This document shows, piece after piece, positions 24,060 to 31,612 of a stretch of 33,809 nt of DNA. The notes below the pieces were generated by a model that made no database searches, had not been told where the DNA came from, and saw nothing but the letters and a program-made list of their open reading frames with translations. How positions within the stretch are numbered: the stretch's first letter is position 1; every line of letters begins with the position of its first letter. The DNA is taken from the NCBI GenBank assembly GCA_002293295.1, contig DBCY01000080.1:1-33809 (forward strand), in the 5' to 3' direction. The DNA is from Ruminococcus sp. UBA946 (GTDB lineage Bacteria; Bacillota; Clostridia; Oscillospirales; Ruminococcaceae). The position numbers and the translations under genes were made by a program.

Positions 24060-24890
24060 TCATTTCAATAACGGCTGACATACCGGGCAGAAATAAATAT
24101 TCCCGCCGAGATACGCCTGTCGTATCAAACCGCCGCCGCAGGAAAGACAAGGCTGGGAAAGCGTTTTGCTTGATAAAACTGTTCGGTATCCGCCTGACTT
24201 TCCGAAAAGGTCTTTTTCGGTATCCCGCCCGCCGCCGTCCCTCATTTTTATTAGAGTTGACTTTATGCTGTTGAAAATGCTTTCAAAATCGCTGTCGGTA
24301 AGCGTTTCAAGCTTTCTTTTCGGGTGTATGCGAGCGTTGAAGAGAGTGTCATGTAAAACTCCGTTACCGAAGCCGGGGATTCGCTGTTCAGTGGCAAGGA
24401 AAGCCTTGACGCTTAAATTCTGTTTGACGCCCTTGCGCAGACCTTCAAAATAGCTTTCGTCAAAGGCTTCTGTATAGGGGGAGGGCTTTTCGATTGCAAC
24501 GTTATAATACCAGTCGTCTTTCGAACCGTTTTCAAAGGCGAATATACCCCCGTACATCTGAACCGAGCAGGACATTCCCGTGCCGTCGTCAAATTCAACT
24601 AAAAGCTGGTGCTTGTCCGGACGTTTTTCCCCCGATTCAAGGTAAAGGGCGCGGACGCCGTCGCAGAATGAAATCCTCATTTCCTCAGCCCATATTTCGG
24701 GACGCCCACCGTAAGCGACCGCACCTGTAATTTTCTTTCCCGAAAGAATCATATTATAAAGGGCAGGGTCGCCGGTATACCATGCGAACCCGTGGGGGTG
24801 CGCATTTGCGGTTACACTCTTAATTACTTTGCCGGTAAGGGTTTTTTTTATTTGTTCTGAAAGGACATAAGCTTCGGGTAATTCAATCAT
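24060..24890 (-). CDS. Fpg/Nei-family protein lacking the catalytic N-terminal proline
   Basis: A 276-aa member of the formamidopyrimidine-DNA glycosylase/endonuclease VIII superfamily: N-terminal beta-sandwich, helix-two-turn-helix (FLATEQRIPGFGNGVLHDTLF) and C-terminal zinc finger (CLSC…YFCPVCQ). Active Fpg and Nei need Pro at mature position 1 (M-PELPE) as imine nucleophile; here the start is MIELPEA, with Ile. The usual catalytic-loop Lys region reads AYGGRPEIW and the zinc-finger Arg is Asn (GGNIYFCP). The DNA-binding architecture thus remains while the lyase chemistry appears lost. I recall MIELPEA-type proteins as a recurring clostridial group, so this is probably a real subfamily, not decay. 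Activity unknown. Confidence 0.85.
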   Translation of the reverse strand: MIELPEAYVLSEQIKKTLTGKVIKSVTANAHPHGFAWYTGDPALYNMILSGKKITGAVAYGGRPEIWAEEMRISFCDGVRALYLESGEKRPDKHQLLVEFDDGTGMSCSVQMYGGIFAFENGSKDDWYYNVAIEKPSPYTEAFDESYFEGLRKGVKQNLSVKAFLATEQRIPGFGNGVLHDTLFNARIHPKRKLETLTDSDFESIFNSIKSTLIKMRDGGGRDTEKDLFGKSGGYRTVLSSKTLSQPCLSCGGGLIRQAYLGGNIYFCPVCQPLLK

Positions 24891-24987
24891 TGTTCTGACC
24901 GCCTTTCCGGATGTTTCATCCTGTTCGGATGTAACTTTAATTTTAAATCTAAATCCAATTTATTTTATATAAAATATAGTATTATTA

Positions 24988-25034
24988 TACACCTGATAAT
25001 ACGACAACAGTATGTCATATATTATAAATTAACT
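24988..25034. repeat. 47-bp direct repeat, copy 1
   Basis: Matches 25638-25684 at 45 of 47 positions (TACACCTGATAATACGAC…TTATAAATTAACT). It contains an interrupted palindrome GACA-N6-TGTC. On the - strand it holds TTGTCG with a weak -10 (TAATAC) 17 bases further, about 100 bases before the Fpg-like gene. Confidence 0.88.
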
Positions 25035-25088
25035 GAACATTTTGTTCTAAAAGGACAAACTTCTAAGTGTGAAAAATATTTTTGAAAA

Positions 25089-25570
25089 CTATTCTCCGAC
25101 ATAAGTTATTAACACTCGTCCTTCGGGACCATCATTACATTTTCCGCCGGAGAGGTGCATTTCAATGATGACCTTATCATTTGCGGATACCACATGAAGC
25201 TTGGTGTGCCATCTGCCTTTTGATTTGCCAGCGGCTTGTTTTCCGAGTTTTTTAATGGTATGTATCCGTCGGGATGAACCTTACGCGAGGTGCTGTCCAA
25301 AGCTAATACTTCTATATGTATTGCTATGATTTCTTCTGCTTGTAAGGCGGCAAAAATCCGCTGTATAACACCGCTTTGCGCCCAACGATTGAATTTCTTG
25401 TATATTGTCTGCCATTTTCCGAACTCTGACGGCAAAGCCCTCCATTTACACCCGTTTTCTGTAATATACAAGATTGCGTTTATGAAGTCGCGGTTTTCGG
25501 TCTTTACATTCCCGCGCTGAACCGGAAAATGACCAGCTATCCGTTCATATTGCGCTTCACTTATCTTCAT
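25089..25570 (-). mobile_element. decayed IS5-family transposase with a frameshift at an A6 run
   Basis: From ATG 25570 the frame encodes the N-terminal DUF4096 domain (NAILYITENGCKWRALPSEFGKW) and the start of the DDE domain (LALDSTSRKVHPDGY). At 25248-25253 (A6 on the - strand) the family sequence continues in the -1 frame (GKQAAGKSKGRWHTKLHVV, then EMHLSGGKCNDGPEGR) to a TAG at 25089; frame 0 ends at 25109. The site reads A AAA AAC in frame, a classical -1 slippery heptamer, used by IS elements with split transposases. The second DDE Asp and Glu are missing because the 3' half is gone, so the copy is inactive either way. No terminal inverted repeats could be assigned. Confidence 0.82.
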
Positions 25571-25637
25571 TTCTTTATTGTACCTCTTTTATTATTTTGC
25601 GTCAGCACAACCATTAGAATATGCTTTCATTTTATTT

Positions 25638-25684
25638 TACACCTGATAATACGACAATAGTATGTCATATTTTATAAATTAACT
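25638..25684. repeat. 47-bp direct repeat, copy 2
   Basis: Second copy of the repeat at 24988-25034, lying 68 bases before the transposase start on the - strand. Here TTGTCG is followed after 17 bases by TAAAAT, a plausible promoter for the transposase remnant. The copies enclose about 600 bp containing the IS fragment, and the repeat is far longer than an IS5 target duplication. Confidence 0.88.
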
Positions 25685-25695
25685 AAAAAACTTTT

Positions 25696-25752
25696 TGAGC
25701 GGATTCTTTATAAGCCATAAGCAGCAATGCAGGGCTGTAAAAAATCCGCTCA
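25696..25752 (-). terminator. long hairpin after the MerR fusion gene
   Basis: TGAGCGGATT (25696-25705) and AATCCGCTCA (25743-25752) are perfect inverses around a 37-base loop. On the - strand the fold is followed by AAAAAGTTTTTT. It starts 22 bases after the stop of the MerR fusion gene; a plausible if large-looped terminator. Confidence 0.55.
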
Positions 25753-25774
25753 CGCACAATTTAAAATACTTTAA

Positions 25775-28429
25775 TTATTTTTTCAATATATTTTTAGTAA
25801 GAACCTTCACAATCTCATTCGTCACAGAGGCAAATTCCCGGATTTTAGAAACTATTCTGCTCTTTTGCTCCTTATTCTGTAAAGCCTCCAGAGTAACGTT
25901 AAAGCCGCCGCCGAGGGCTTCCAGGTCTTCGCCGTTGTCATTGTTCCACATTTCACCCATCCTTTTGTAAAGACGGCTTACTTCCTCAAGATAACCCATA
26001 TCCGGGTTAAGCTTCATAGCCCTCTCAAGAAAACCGTGGCAGCAGCTTGCGTTTGTGGCTAGAACGCATATATAATTCGTATACATTACCCACGGGTCAA
26101 ATTCATCGGGTTTCATATTATCAAAATAACAGCTTTCTAAGGTGTTTATCCATGCACGGAAGGCTTCGGCGCCGGCATAATAAAAATCTGTATTTGCAGT
26201 CAATAATTTCGGTAAATTTATTATGGTTTCACGATAAATCTGCTTTAAATCTTTTTGTTCTTTTTTTTCGCCAACGAATATCCAGCCTCCGTGACAGCCG
26301 TTACCCTCCGTAATCATGGCGTTTTCAAGACTGATACGCTGTGGTTCGTTATTGTTGCCCTGTATAAACAAAAGGGTGTTACCGCTTTCCTCATACCCGA
26401 CAAATACACCGAACACACGAGGTTCGCCCTGACACCATACAATAACGGGAATGCCTTTATCTAAATACCCTATCAGGGTTTGCAGATACATCTCTTTGTT
26501 TTTGTTCAAGTCTTTTCCTAAGATATAACTGACAGCGTATCCGCATTTTTCAAAAATCGATTCCACATAGGATGTTCCGTTGTTTTCCAAAAAGTAAGAA
26601 CTCGTCGCATCATTATTAGCGTAATTTTTATTAACCGGATAATGCTGTGTAAAATTATCGCCTGTCAGTCCGGCAAAGAATTCATAATCATAATCCTTTT
26701 CACCAAGGCATTCCATAACATAACGGGCGCAGCCGTTAAACCAGTAGTTTTCGCCGTGCTCGTCGGTAACAAGCCGGTGGATAACGGGAATAATGTTGTT
26801 GCTTTGCTTTGTAACCATAACAAGTTCCTCTTTCTTTATTTTATTTTTGGGTGTGAAGGCAAGCTGGGACACCTTTATTTCACGGAAATACTTCATTCCC
26901 TGCCCGTTTGAACCGATAATGAGCGGCAAAGCTTTTTCGCGGTTTAAATCCAGGTTCATATAGGGGAAATTAGTTCCGCAGTAACGAAGCTCATCATTAA
27001 TAAATACCGCCAGGTGCTTTTCACCGATAATCCATGTCAGGCGGTTATATTCGTCTTTATTGATTCTTCCCCGTCCGTTAAAATTATAGCGGTTCTTAAA
27101 AACAGGCTGATGAAAACGCAGGGCTTCCTCCGGTATATCCCTTCGGTTTCCCATGTTTATTCCGTAATAATAGCTTAATTCATCGCCGTGATACAGTATT
27201 ATGCTTCCTTCCGAATCCCCGTAGGAAAATCGCTCCCCTGTACTCATCGCCCGGAAAGTAACGTCAACCCGGAACGGAAGCTTAACCTCAACATTCGTTG
27301 AAAGAACCCGCGTGGAAATCCAGCCCGTATATTCCGCTTCTCCGTCTTCCGTGAACCTGTAATGCGGATAGTTAATGGGAGTGAGCTTGTCCAGAGGGAC
27401 GATTGTTTCCCATAAAACAGGATTAGCCGATTCAATCTCCGAAAGCGTTATATTCGTCAGTTCTTCGGGAGGGTCAAAAAGTTCAGGGTTCGCCGTCCGT
27501 TTTTTTACAGGAACGAGCATCATAACAAGCTCTCTCTTTTCATCCGGGGAAATCAGATTTTCCAGCAGGGTCGGATGGCGTGACGAACCGTCCGGGCAAT
27601 AAGCAAACTGATAATACGGATTAATATCCAGTTCATTTACAAGATTACGGAAGCACTGTCCCAAATCCTCATCCAAAAAAACATTTACCGCCGCAAAAAG
27701 TCCTCCCGAAAAGGAGTAGTCCAAAAAATCGCTGTCGTTATGAAAATCCTCGGGCACCCGTACCATCAGAACATCGCCGGCTTCGGTCTGAAACTCAAAC
27801 CGGCGGTGACTGCCGGATGTCGCATATGACAGTCCGTTTATTTGAATATACCGCGAAAATCCCCAAAAATCGCTTATCTGTGTATCGGGTTTCAGAAATG
27901 ATGTCAGTACGCGCATGGGCGGCAAATCCACAATGCTATAATCAAGCGGTTTTGCCAGTTTCACGCTGACATCCTCAATTTCTGACAGGTTAACGGGTCT
28001 GCTATCCTCCATAAGCTCAAGCTGCCTGTCCATTTCCTCATAAAGCAATGGTATGGCTGAAATTTTTGTGATACCATTGTCAAGCATAGTCTGCAAAAAC
28101 TTGCTTACAATGCTTTTAAGCTCGGAAAGCGCGCCGATTTCATTTTCAATATCGCGGATACGGCTGACGAATGTTTCTACCACAACGCTCATGCTCTCGC
28201 TTTCGTAAATCCGAAGAATGTCCTTGACGGGAATCTGCATTTTTCTGAGAATGATAATCTGCTTCAGGCGTTCGGTATTTTCTGAAGTATAATAGCGGTA
28301 TTTCTCAAATTCAGGCCGAATGCTCTTAATCAGACCAACCTGCTCATAATAACGCAGGCTGCGGGACGACAGCCCAAGCTCCGACGTAAGGTCGGTAATT
28401 TTAACAAGCTCGCCGTTATTTTTTTCCAT
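25775..28429 (-). CDS. giant MerR-family regulator fused to effector, beta-sandwich and BtrH/C39-like domains
   Basis: An 884-aa one-component regulator. MerR winged helix at 8-76 (SSRSLRYYEQVGLI…YRYYTSEN), coiled-coil dimerisation helix ~80-118, and a GyrI/BmrR-like effector domain ~155-310. A concanavalin/LamG-like beta-sandwich (~365-525: WIIGEKHLAVFINDELRY) follows. The C-terminal domain (~545-884) resembles BtrH/C39-type cysteine enzymes: WFNGCARYVM with C567, then GIPVIVWCQ and FGVFVGYE. The position of the usual catalytic His (GHxVVVxGY) is not His, so this part may bind a peptide or acyl compound rather than cleave it. Usual MerR proteins have 120-300 residues. GGAGG lies ten bases before ATG. 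Its own promoter has MerR geometry, suggesting autoregulation. Confidence 0.85.
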   Translation of the reverse strand: MEKNNGELVKITDLTSELGLSSRSLRYYEQVGLIKSIRPEFEKYRYYTSENTERLKQIIILRKMQIPVKDILRIYESESMSVVVETFVSRIRDIENEIGALSELKSIVSKFLQTMLDNGITKISAIPLLYEEMDRQLELMEDSRPVNLSEIEDVSVKLAKPLDYSIVDLPPMRVLTSFLKPDTQISDFWGFSRYIQINGLSYATSGSHRRFEFQTEAGDVLMVRVPEDFHNDSDFLDYSFSGGLFAAVNVFLDEDLGQCFRNLVNELDINPYYQFAYCPDGSSRHPTLLENLISPDEKRELVMMLVPVKKRTANPELFDPPEELTNITLSEIESANPVLWETIVPLDKLTPINYPHYRFTEDGEAEYTGWISTRVLSTNVEVKLPFRVDVTFRAMSTGERFSYGDSEGSIILYHGDELSYYYGINMGNRRDIPEEALRFHQPVFKNRYNFNGRGRINKDEYNRLTWIIGEKHLAVFINDELRYCGTNFPYMNLDLNREKALPLIIGSNGQGMKYFREIKVSQLAFTPKNKIKKEELVMVTKQSNNIIPVIHRLVTDEHGENYWFNGCARYVMECLGEKDYDYEFFAGLTGDNFTQHYPVNKNYANNDATSSYFLENNGTSYVESIFEKCGYAVSYILGKDLNKNKEMYLQTLIGYLDKGIPVIVWCQGEPRVFGVFVGYEESGNTLLFIQGNNNEPQRISLENAMITEGNGCHGGWIFVGEKKEQKDLKQIYRETIINLPKLLTANTDFYYAGAEAFRAWINTLESCYFDNMKPDEFDPWVMYTNYICVLATNASCCHGFLERAMKLNPDMGYLEEVSRLYKRMGEMWNNDNGEDLEALGGGFNVTLEALQNKEQKSRIVSKIREFASVTNEIVKVLTKNILKK

Positions 28430-28463
28430 AACAGTATAACCTCCCCTTTTTTACTATATTTTT

Positions 28464-28494
28464 ATTATATCACTTGACCGTACGTCAAAGTCAA
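28464..28494 (-). promoter_or_regulatory. MerR-type promoter with 19-bp spacer and operator dyad
   Basis: On the - strand TTGACT (28489-28494) and TATAAT (28464-28469) are separated by 19 bases, the overlong spacer characteristic of MerR-activated promoters. The spacer contains the dyad TTGAC-N5-GTCAA (28474-28488). It lies 35 bases before the MerR fusion gene. Confidence 0.85.
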
Positions 28495-28779
28495 GGGGTA
28501 TTTTAAATTTTTATATACCAAAATATAGCAGAGAGGTTAAAAAAGACAAGCCCCGTATAAAGCGGTGAAGTGGTGAGTGAAAGAACAAACCATACCCGAA
28601 TAAAAGCGACTTGTCATATTTAATAAGCTTAAGTAAAATCCGTATTTTTTGAGCATTTCAAATGAAAACACCACAGAATTTTATATTCGCTTTTAAACAA
28701 CAGTTTTGGGACAGACAAAACTGCATTTCACTTTCCGAGCATAATTCACCGACCGTAGCAATAGCACAAAGGAAATCTA

Positions 28780-28839
28780 ATGTGTAAGTCATGTTATGAA
28801 TATTGCATTATGTTAAATTTTCTCGGAATTATACTATAA
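28780..28839 (+). CDS. possible 19-aa Cys-containing peptide
   Basis: ATG 28780 preceded by AAAGGAA at six-base spacing; the product begins MCKSCYEYC and ends in a hydrophobic stretch (IMLNFLGIIL). Three cysteines in the first nine residues recall the start of the larger Cys-rich ORF at 29074. Too short for statistical support; could be chance. Confidence 0.25.
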   Translation: MCKSCYEYCIMLNFLGIIL

Positions 28840-28882
28840 AATATAGACAGGTTATATCACATAAACAAACGGGCGGCATATA

Positions 28883-28975
28883 ATGAATACCGAGGTAACT
28901 ATATATATACCTGCCGAATACCTCATTAATAAACATGAAAAATCTTTTCATGCAGAGCAGAAGCTGACTTTATAG
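28883..28975 (+). CDS. possible 30-aa peptide or gene fragment
   Basis: An open frame with amphipathic, protein-like composition (MNTEVTIYIPAEYLIN… HAEQKLTL) and only a weak GGGCGG upstream. It overlaps an inverted repeat (28881-28928), so structured RNA is an equal explanation. No family recognised. Confidence 0.18.
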   Translation: MNTEVTIYIPAEYLINKHEKSFHAEQKLTL

Positions 28976-29073
28976 CCGTAACGGCATTTCAAATAACCAA
29001 TAAGTGTTTAAAAAACAGTCAATTCTGCCTATAGACTTAGCTGCTGTAAAAGGCGGTGGAATGGAGTTAAAAA

Positions 29074-29277
29074 ATGTGTATTAACAGCTGCGGTAATAAC
29101 CGCATATCAAATGCAAACACCCGACATTGTTTAAACCAGAATTCTATTAACCATTGCGAGAGACGGTTAATCTGTAATGTTGCCTCAGTTGTCCCGGTAT
29201 CACGCTCAGTACCGTTCTTCTCAAATTGTGTGAAACATTCACACACGGCGATATTTAATCGTTGCGGGAATTGCTGA
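29074..29277 (+). CDS. possible 67-aa cysteine-rich small protein
   Basis: ATG 29074 has GGAG seven bases upstream. The product has eight cysteines in 67 residues (positions 2, 6, 19, 28, 34, about 52, 64, 67), begins MCINSCGNN and ends NRCGNC at the stop. No signal peptide or membrane segment. Asn, His and Cys richness could suit a metal-binding, spore-coat or modified-peptide role, but there is no maturation enzyme nearby. A terminator lies 96 bases downstream on the same strand, consistent with a small transcription unit. Unrecognised. Confidence 0.42.
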   Translation: MCINSCGNNRISNANTRHCLNQNSINHCERRLICNVASVVPVSRSVPFFSNCVKHSHTAIFNRCGNC

Positions 29278-29372
29278 CCGGGCAGTAATTAAGAATTTCG
29301 GTTTATACTAAGCTTTTGCATCATCCTTTAAAAAATTTGCAAAGCGCAGGGCGTCGCTGAAATAATAACGCA

Positions 29373-29394
29373 TAGGGTGTGTTTCCACACCCTA
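29373..29394. terminator. bidirectional terminator between convergent genes
   Basis: TAGGGTGTG (29373-29381), loop TTTC, CACACCCTA (29386-29394): a 9-bp perfect stem followed by an A/T-rich tail on + (ATAAATTTTATT) and a moderately T-rich one on -. It separates the + strand small ORFs from the - strand acetyltransferase. Confidence 0.7.
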
Positions 29395-29405
29395 CATAAA
29401 TTTTA

Positions 29406-30075
29406 TTAATATCTTTTTACTTCCTTCACATACCGGCAAGCTGTTCCTATTTTCTTAAAACCTGCGGAACGGTAAAGGGGCTGGGATTTTTCGTTGAGAA
29501 TGGACGTGCTGACATAGGCGTACTGCAAACCGCGCTTTTTTAATTCATTTAAACCGTAAAATAAAGCGCGTTTCATGATTCCGCGACGCCGGAATTCCGG
29601 CAGACAGGCGACCGGCTCTAAAACAACGGTTTTGCTGTTCTCATCAATCCACCAGGTAATAAATCCTGTAAAATCGCCGGTTTTTACATCCCTGATAACA
29701 TAATCCAAAGCATATTCATAATAATCGCTTTCGATAAGCGATTTATACATACTGGACGATATTGATTTTCCCGTGGGGATTTCAGCATATTTAACACGGT
29801 CGTCAATATCATCTTCGGATAAAATTTTTATAACCTCATCCTGCCAAATTGTTTTCGTTTTCGCGTATTCCCTTAAATCAAGCCCCGACTGCCACCGTTC
29901 CTCGTCTTTCCGGACAAACCCGCACTCAATGAGAGCGTTGCAAAGAGGGGAGCTGACATTATTTGCTATTACGGAAAAGTTATTATTACCGAAAGTCAGT
30001 ATTACTGGCAACAACGCTTTCTATGGCGCATATTTTTTTAAAATCCTCTTCATTTATGACAGGTCTTATAGTCAT
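29406..30075 (-). pseudogene. GNAT acetyltransferase with broken 5' end
   Basis: The main open frame (29406-30014) encodes a complete-looking C-terminal GNAT domain: VVLEPVACLPEFRRRGIMKRAL (acetyl-CoA binding) and PLYRSAGFKKIG. It can only start at a TTG without a ribosome site. A normal start exists at ATG 30075 (GGAGGA eight bases upstream, ATGA overlap with the preceding gene). This gives MTIRPVINEEDFKKICAIE, a typical GNAT N-terminus, but that frame stops at 29986 in the +1-shifted register. The simplest reading is an internal deletion or frameshift near 30010 in a two-GNAT-domain gene. A sequencing error or expression of the 202-aa part cannot be excluded. Confidence 0.7.
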
Positions 30076-31334
30076 AGAACATTCTCCTCCAGCCATTTTG
30101 CCACTCCGTCCTCATTATTAGTGCCGATTACAGCCGCAGCTTTTTCCTTCAGCTCCGTTTTTGCGTTTAAAACCGCATAGCATTCGTCGCAGGCTTCAAA
30201 CAGCGGGATGTCGTTTAATCCGTCGCCGAACCCGACAATCCTTTCAAAGCCGTAATTTTCTCTCAGAAACTGAACGGCTGTATACTTTGATGCCGATTCG
30301 CTGAATATTTCCAAATTCCATACATTATCATTATCATAATAAATATCACGGTACATTTCAATTCTGAGACCGTCAATGTCCTTGATTTCATCATAAAGCC
30401 TGTGTACGTTGTCGTCAGTATCCAGAAAGCAAAAATATATGATTTCCGTTCCTGTATCCTCGAAATTATCGGTTTGTACAAACTGCTTGTTATATTTTCG
30501 CTGCCGTTCCTCAACAAAATCCCTTAAAGCCCTGTTATCAAGGTTTTCGTAATAAGTAATAAGCCTGCCGTCCGGTATAGAATACATCAATCCCGTTATT
30601 TCCGTTTTTCTCATAGCTGATATAATCTGACGTATTTTATCTTTTTCAATCAGTTCCTTCTTTAAATAACGTTTTTTTCTTATGTCGTAGATTAATACTC
30701 CGTTCATAAGTATTATAGGAATATTTACAACAGTATTTCCCAAAATAGAAAGCACTGTTTCGGCTGTCCGGGCAGTCGCAAGAGAAAAATCAACACCCTT
30801 AGCATTTAGTTTGCTTAAGGTATTTATGGTATATTCCGAAAGTTCGGCGTTTTTATTAAGTAATGTTCCGTCGAGGTCTGAAATATAAAGTGTTTTCGGA
30901 GCGGGCAGCACGCATTTGTAACGCCGGGTGTTATATTTACTGAAAGCGGCGGTTTTAAAACCGCACTTTCGGTAAAACCCCACGGCGTCGTCGTCTGTTT
31001 CGGCTTCCAATGCCATTCCGTACCGTTTACGGAGTTCTGAGAGCATTTTACCGCCTATACCGCGCCCCCGGCGGCTTTCGGCAACCGCTATATGTAAAAC
31101 CTCAACATAACCGGGATGCGCTTCAAAACCGCATACACCCGTAATTTCACCGTTTTCAGCCCAGCAGTAAAGGTTCTGAGAATTATTAGCGCGGTATCTT
31201 TCTATGACTTTGTCAATACCTTCCGGCGACCCGTCAAACAAACAGCCGGCAAGGATACCTCTCATGACAGGGTTTCCGAGATTTTCAGGATTTTCTTTTA
31301 TATCGCGGAATTCGGGTATTAATTCAATATTCAT
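30072..31334 (-). CDS. GNAT acetyltransferase-HAD (Cof-type) phosphatase fusion
   Basis: A 420-aa two-domain protein. Residues ~1-140 form a GNAT domain (acetyl-CoA loop RRGRGIGG at 88-95, then GFYRKCGFK). Residues ~147-420 form a Cof/YbiV-type HAD hydrolase: motif I DLDGTLL with D153/D155, motif II region LATART, a type IIB cap, and motif IV GFGDGLNDIPLF. Such HADs dephosphorylate sugar phosphates or cofactors; the GNAT part suggests acetylation of a related metabolite. GGAGGGG precedes ATG 31334; an earlier ATG (31355) lies before that site and is not used. Downstream coupling to the broken GNAT gene is by ATGA. Confidence 0.88.
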   Translation of the reverse strand: MNIELIPEFRDIKENPENLGNPVMRGILAGCLFDGSPEGIDKVIERYRANNSQNLYCWAENGEITGVCGFEAHPGYVEVLHIAVAESRRGRGIGGKMLSELRKRYGMALEAETDDDAVGFYRKCGFKTAAFSKYNTRRYKCVLPAPKTLYISDLDGTLLNKNAELSEYTINTLSKLNAKGVDFSLATARTAETVLSILGNTVVNIPIILMNGVLIYDIRKKRYLKKELIEKDKIRQIISAMRKTEITGLMYSIPDGRLITYYENLDNRALRDFVEERQRKYNKQFVQTDNFEDTGTEIIYFCFLDTDDNVHRLYDEIKDIDGLRIEMYRDIYYDNDNVWNLEIFSESASKYTAVQFLRENYGFERIVGFGDGLNDIPLFEACDECYAVLNAKTELKEKAAAVIGTNNEDGVAKWLEENVL

Positions 31335-31361
31335 TTGTTCCCCTCCACCTTTCATATACAG

Positions 31362-31601
31362 CTATAATACAATCGCGTTTATGGTATCCTCCCATAAAGC
31401 GTTTGCGTTCATATAAGGAGCATGGGCGTTTTCAACATCAAGTCCGGCACTGCGGGCATAATCAGGGAAATTTTTATAGTCCGTATTGAAATAATCCGCC
31501 CATAACAGCAGAACGCCGTCAAAACCAGCCTCTTTGATAAAGCGCATCCTTTCATGCGGTGTTAAATTATATCCGAACCAGTCAACAATCGCTGAATTCA
31601 T
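31362..31601 (-). pseudogene. N-terminal fragment of a xylose-isomerase-like TIM-barrel protein
   Basis: Seventy-nine residues matching the start of sugar-phosphate isomerase/epimerase (AP endonuclease 2-type) proteins: DWFGYNLTPHERMRFIKEAG, FDGVLLLWAD, then the ARSAGLDVENAHAPYMNANALW strand with its conserved His. Family members have ~250-280 residues, so about two thirds of the barrel is missing. The sequence breaks off after LWED with a short unrelated tail 27 bases before the GNAT-HAD start. GAGGT precedes ATG. A deletion remnant, still with an open frame. Confidence 0.75.
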
Positions 31602-31612
31602 ATTTTCTTACC

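Larger units (their letters stand above)
28495..29372. other. gene-poor region with only short ORFs
   Basis: About 880 bp between the MerR promoter and the terminator at 29373, A/T-rich. No long gene. It holds short + strand ORFs at 28780, 28883 and 29074 (listed separately) and a hairpin-prone stretch at 28881-28928 (TAATGA/TCATTA outside, AGGTA/TACCT inside). The part 28500-28770 has no ORF or structure I can support. Confidence 0.5.

Noticed and set aside
24988..25684. 47-bp repeats as an IS target-site duplication
   Set aside because: IS5-family duplications are a few bases, and the repeats are not adjacent to identifiable IS ends.
25775..28429. Active C39/BtrH cysteine peptidase or acyltransferase
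   Set aside because: The Cys is present but the position expected to hold the catalytic His is not His, so only a fold-level similarity is claimed.
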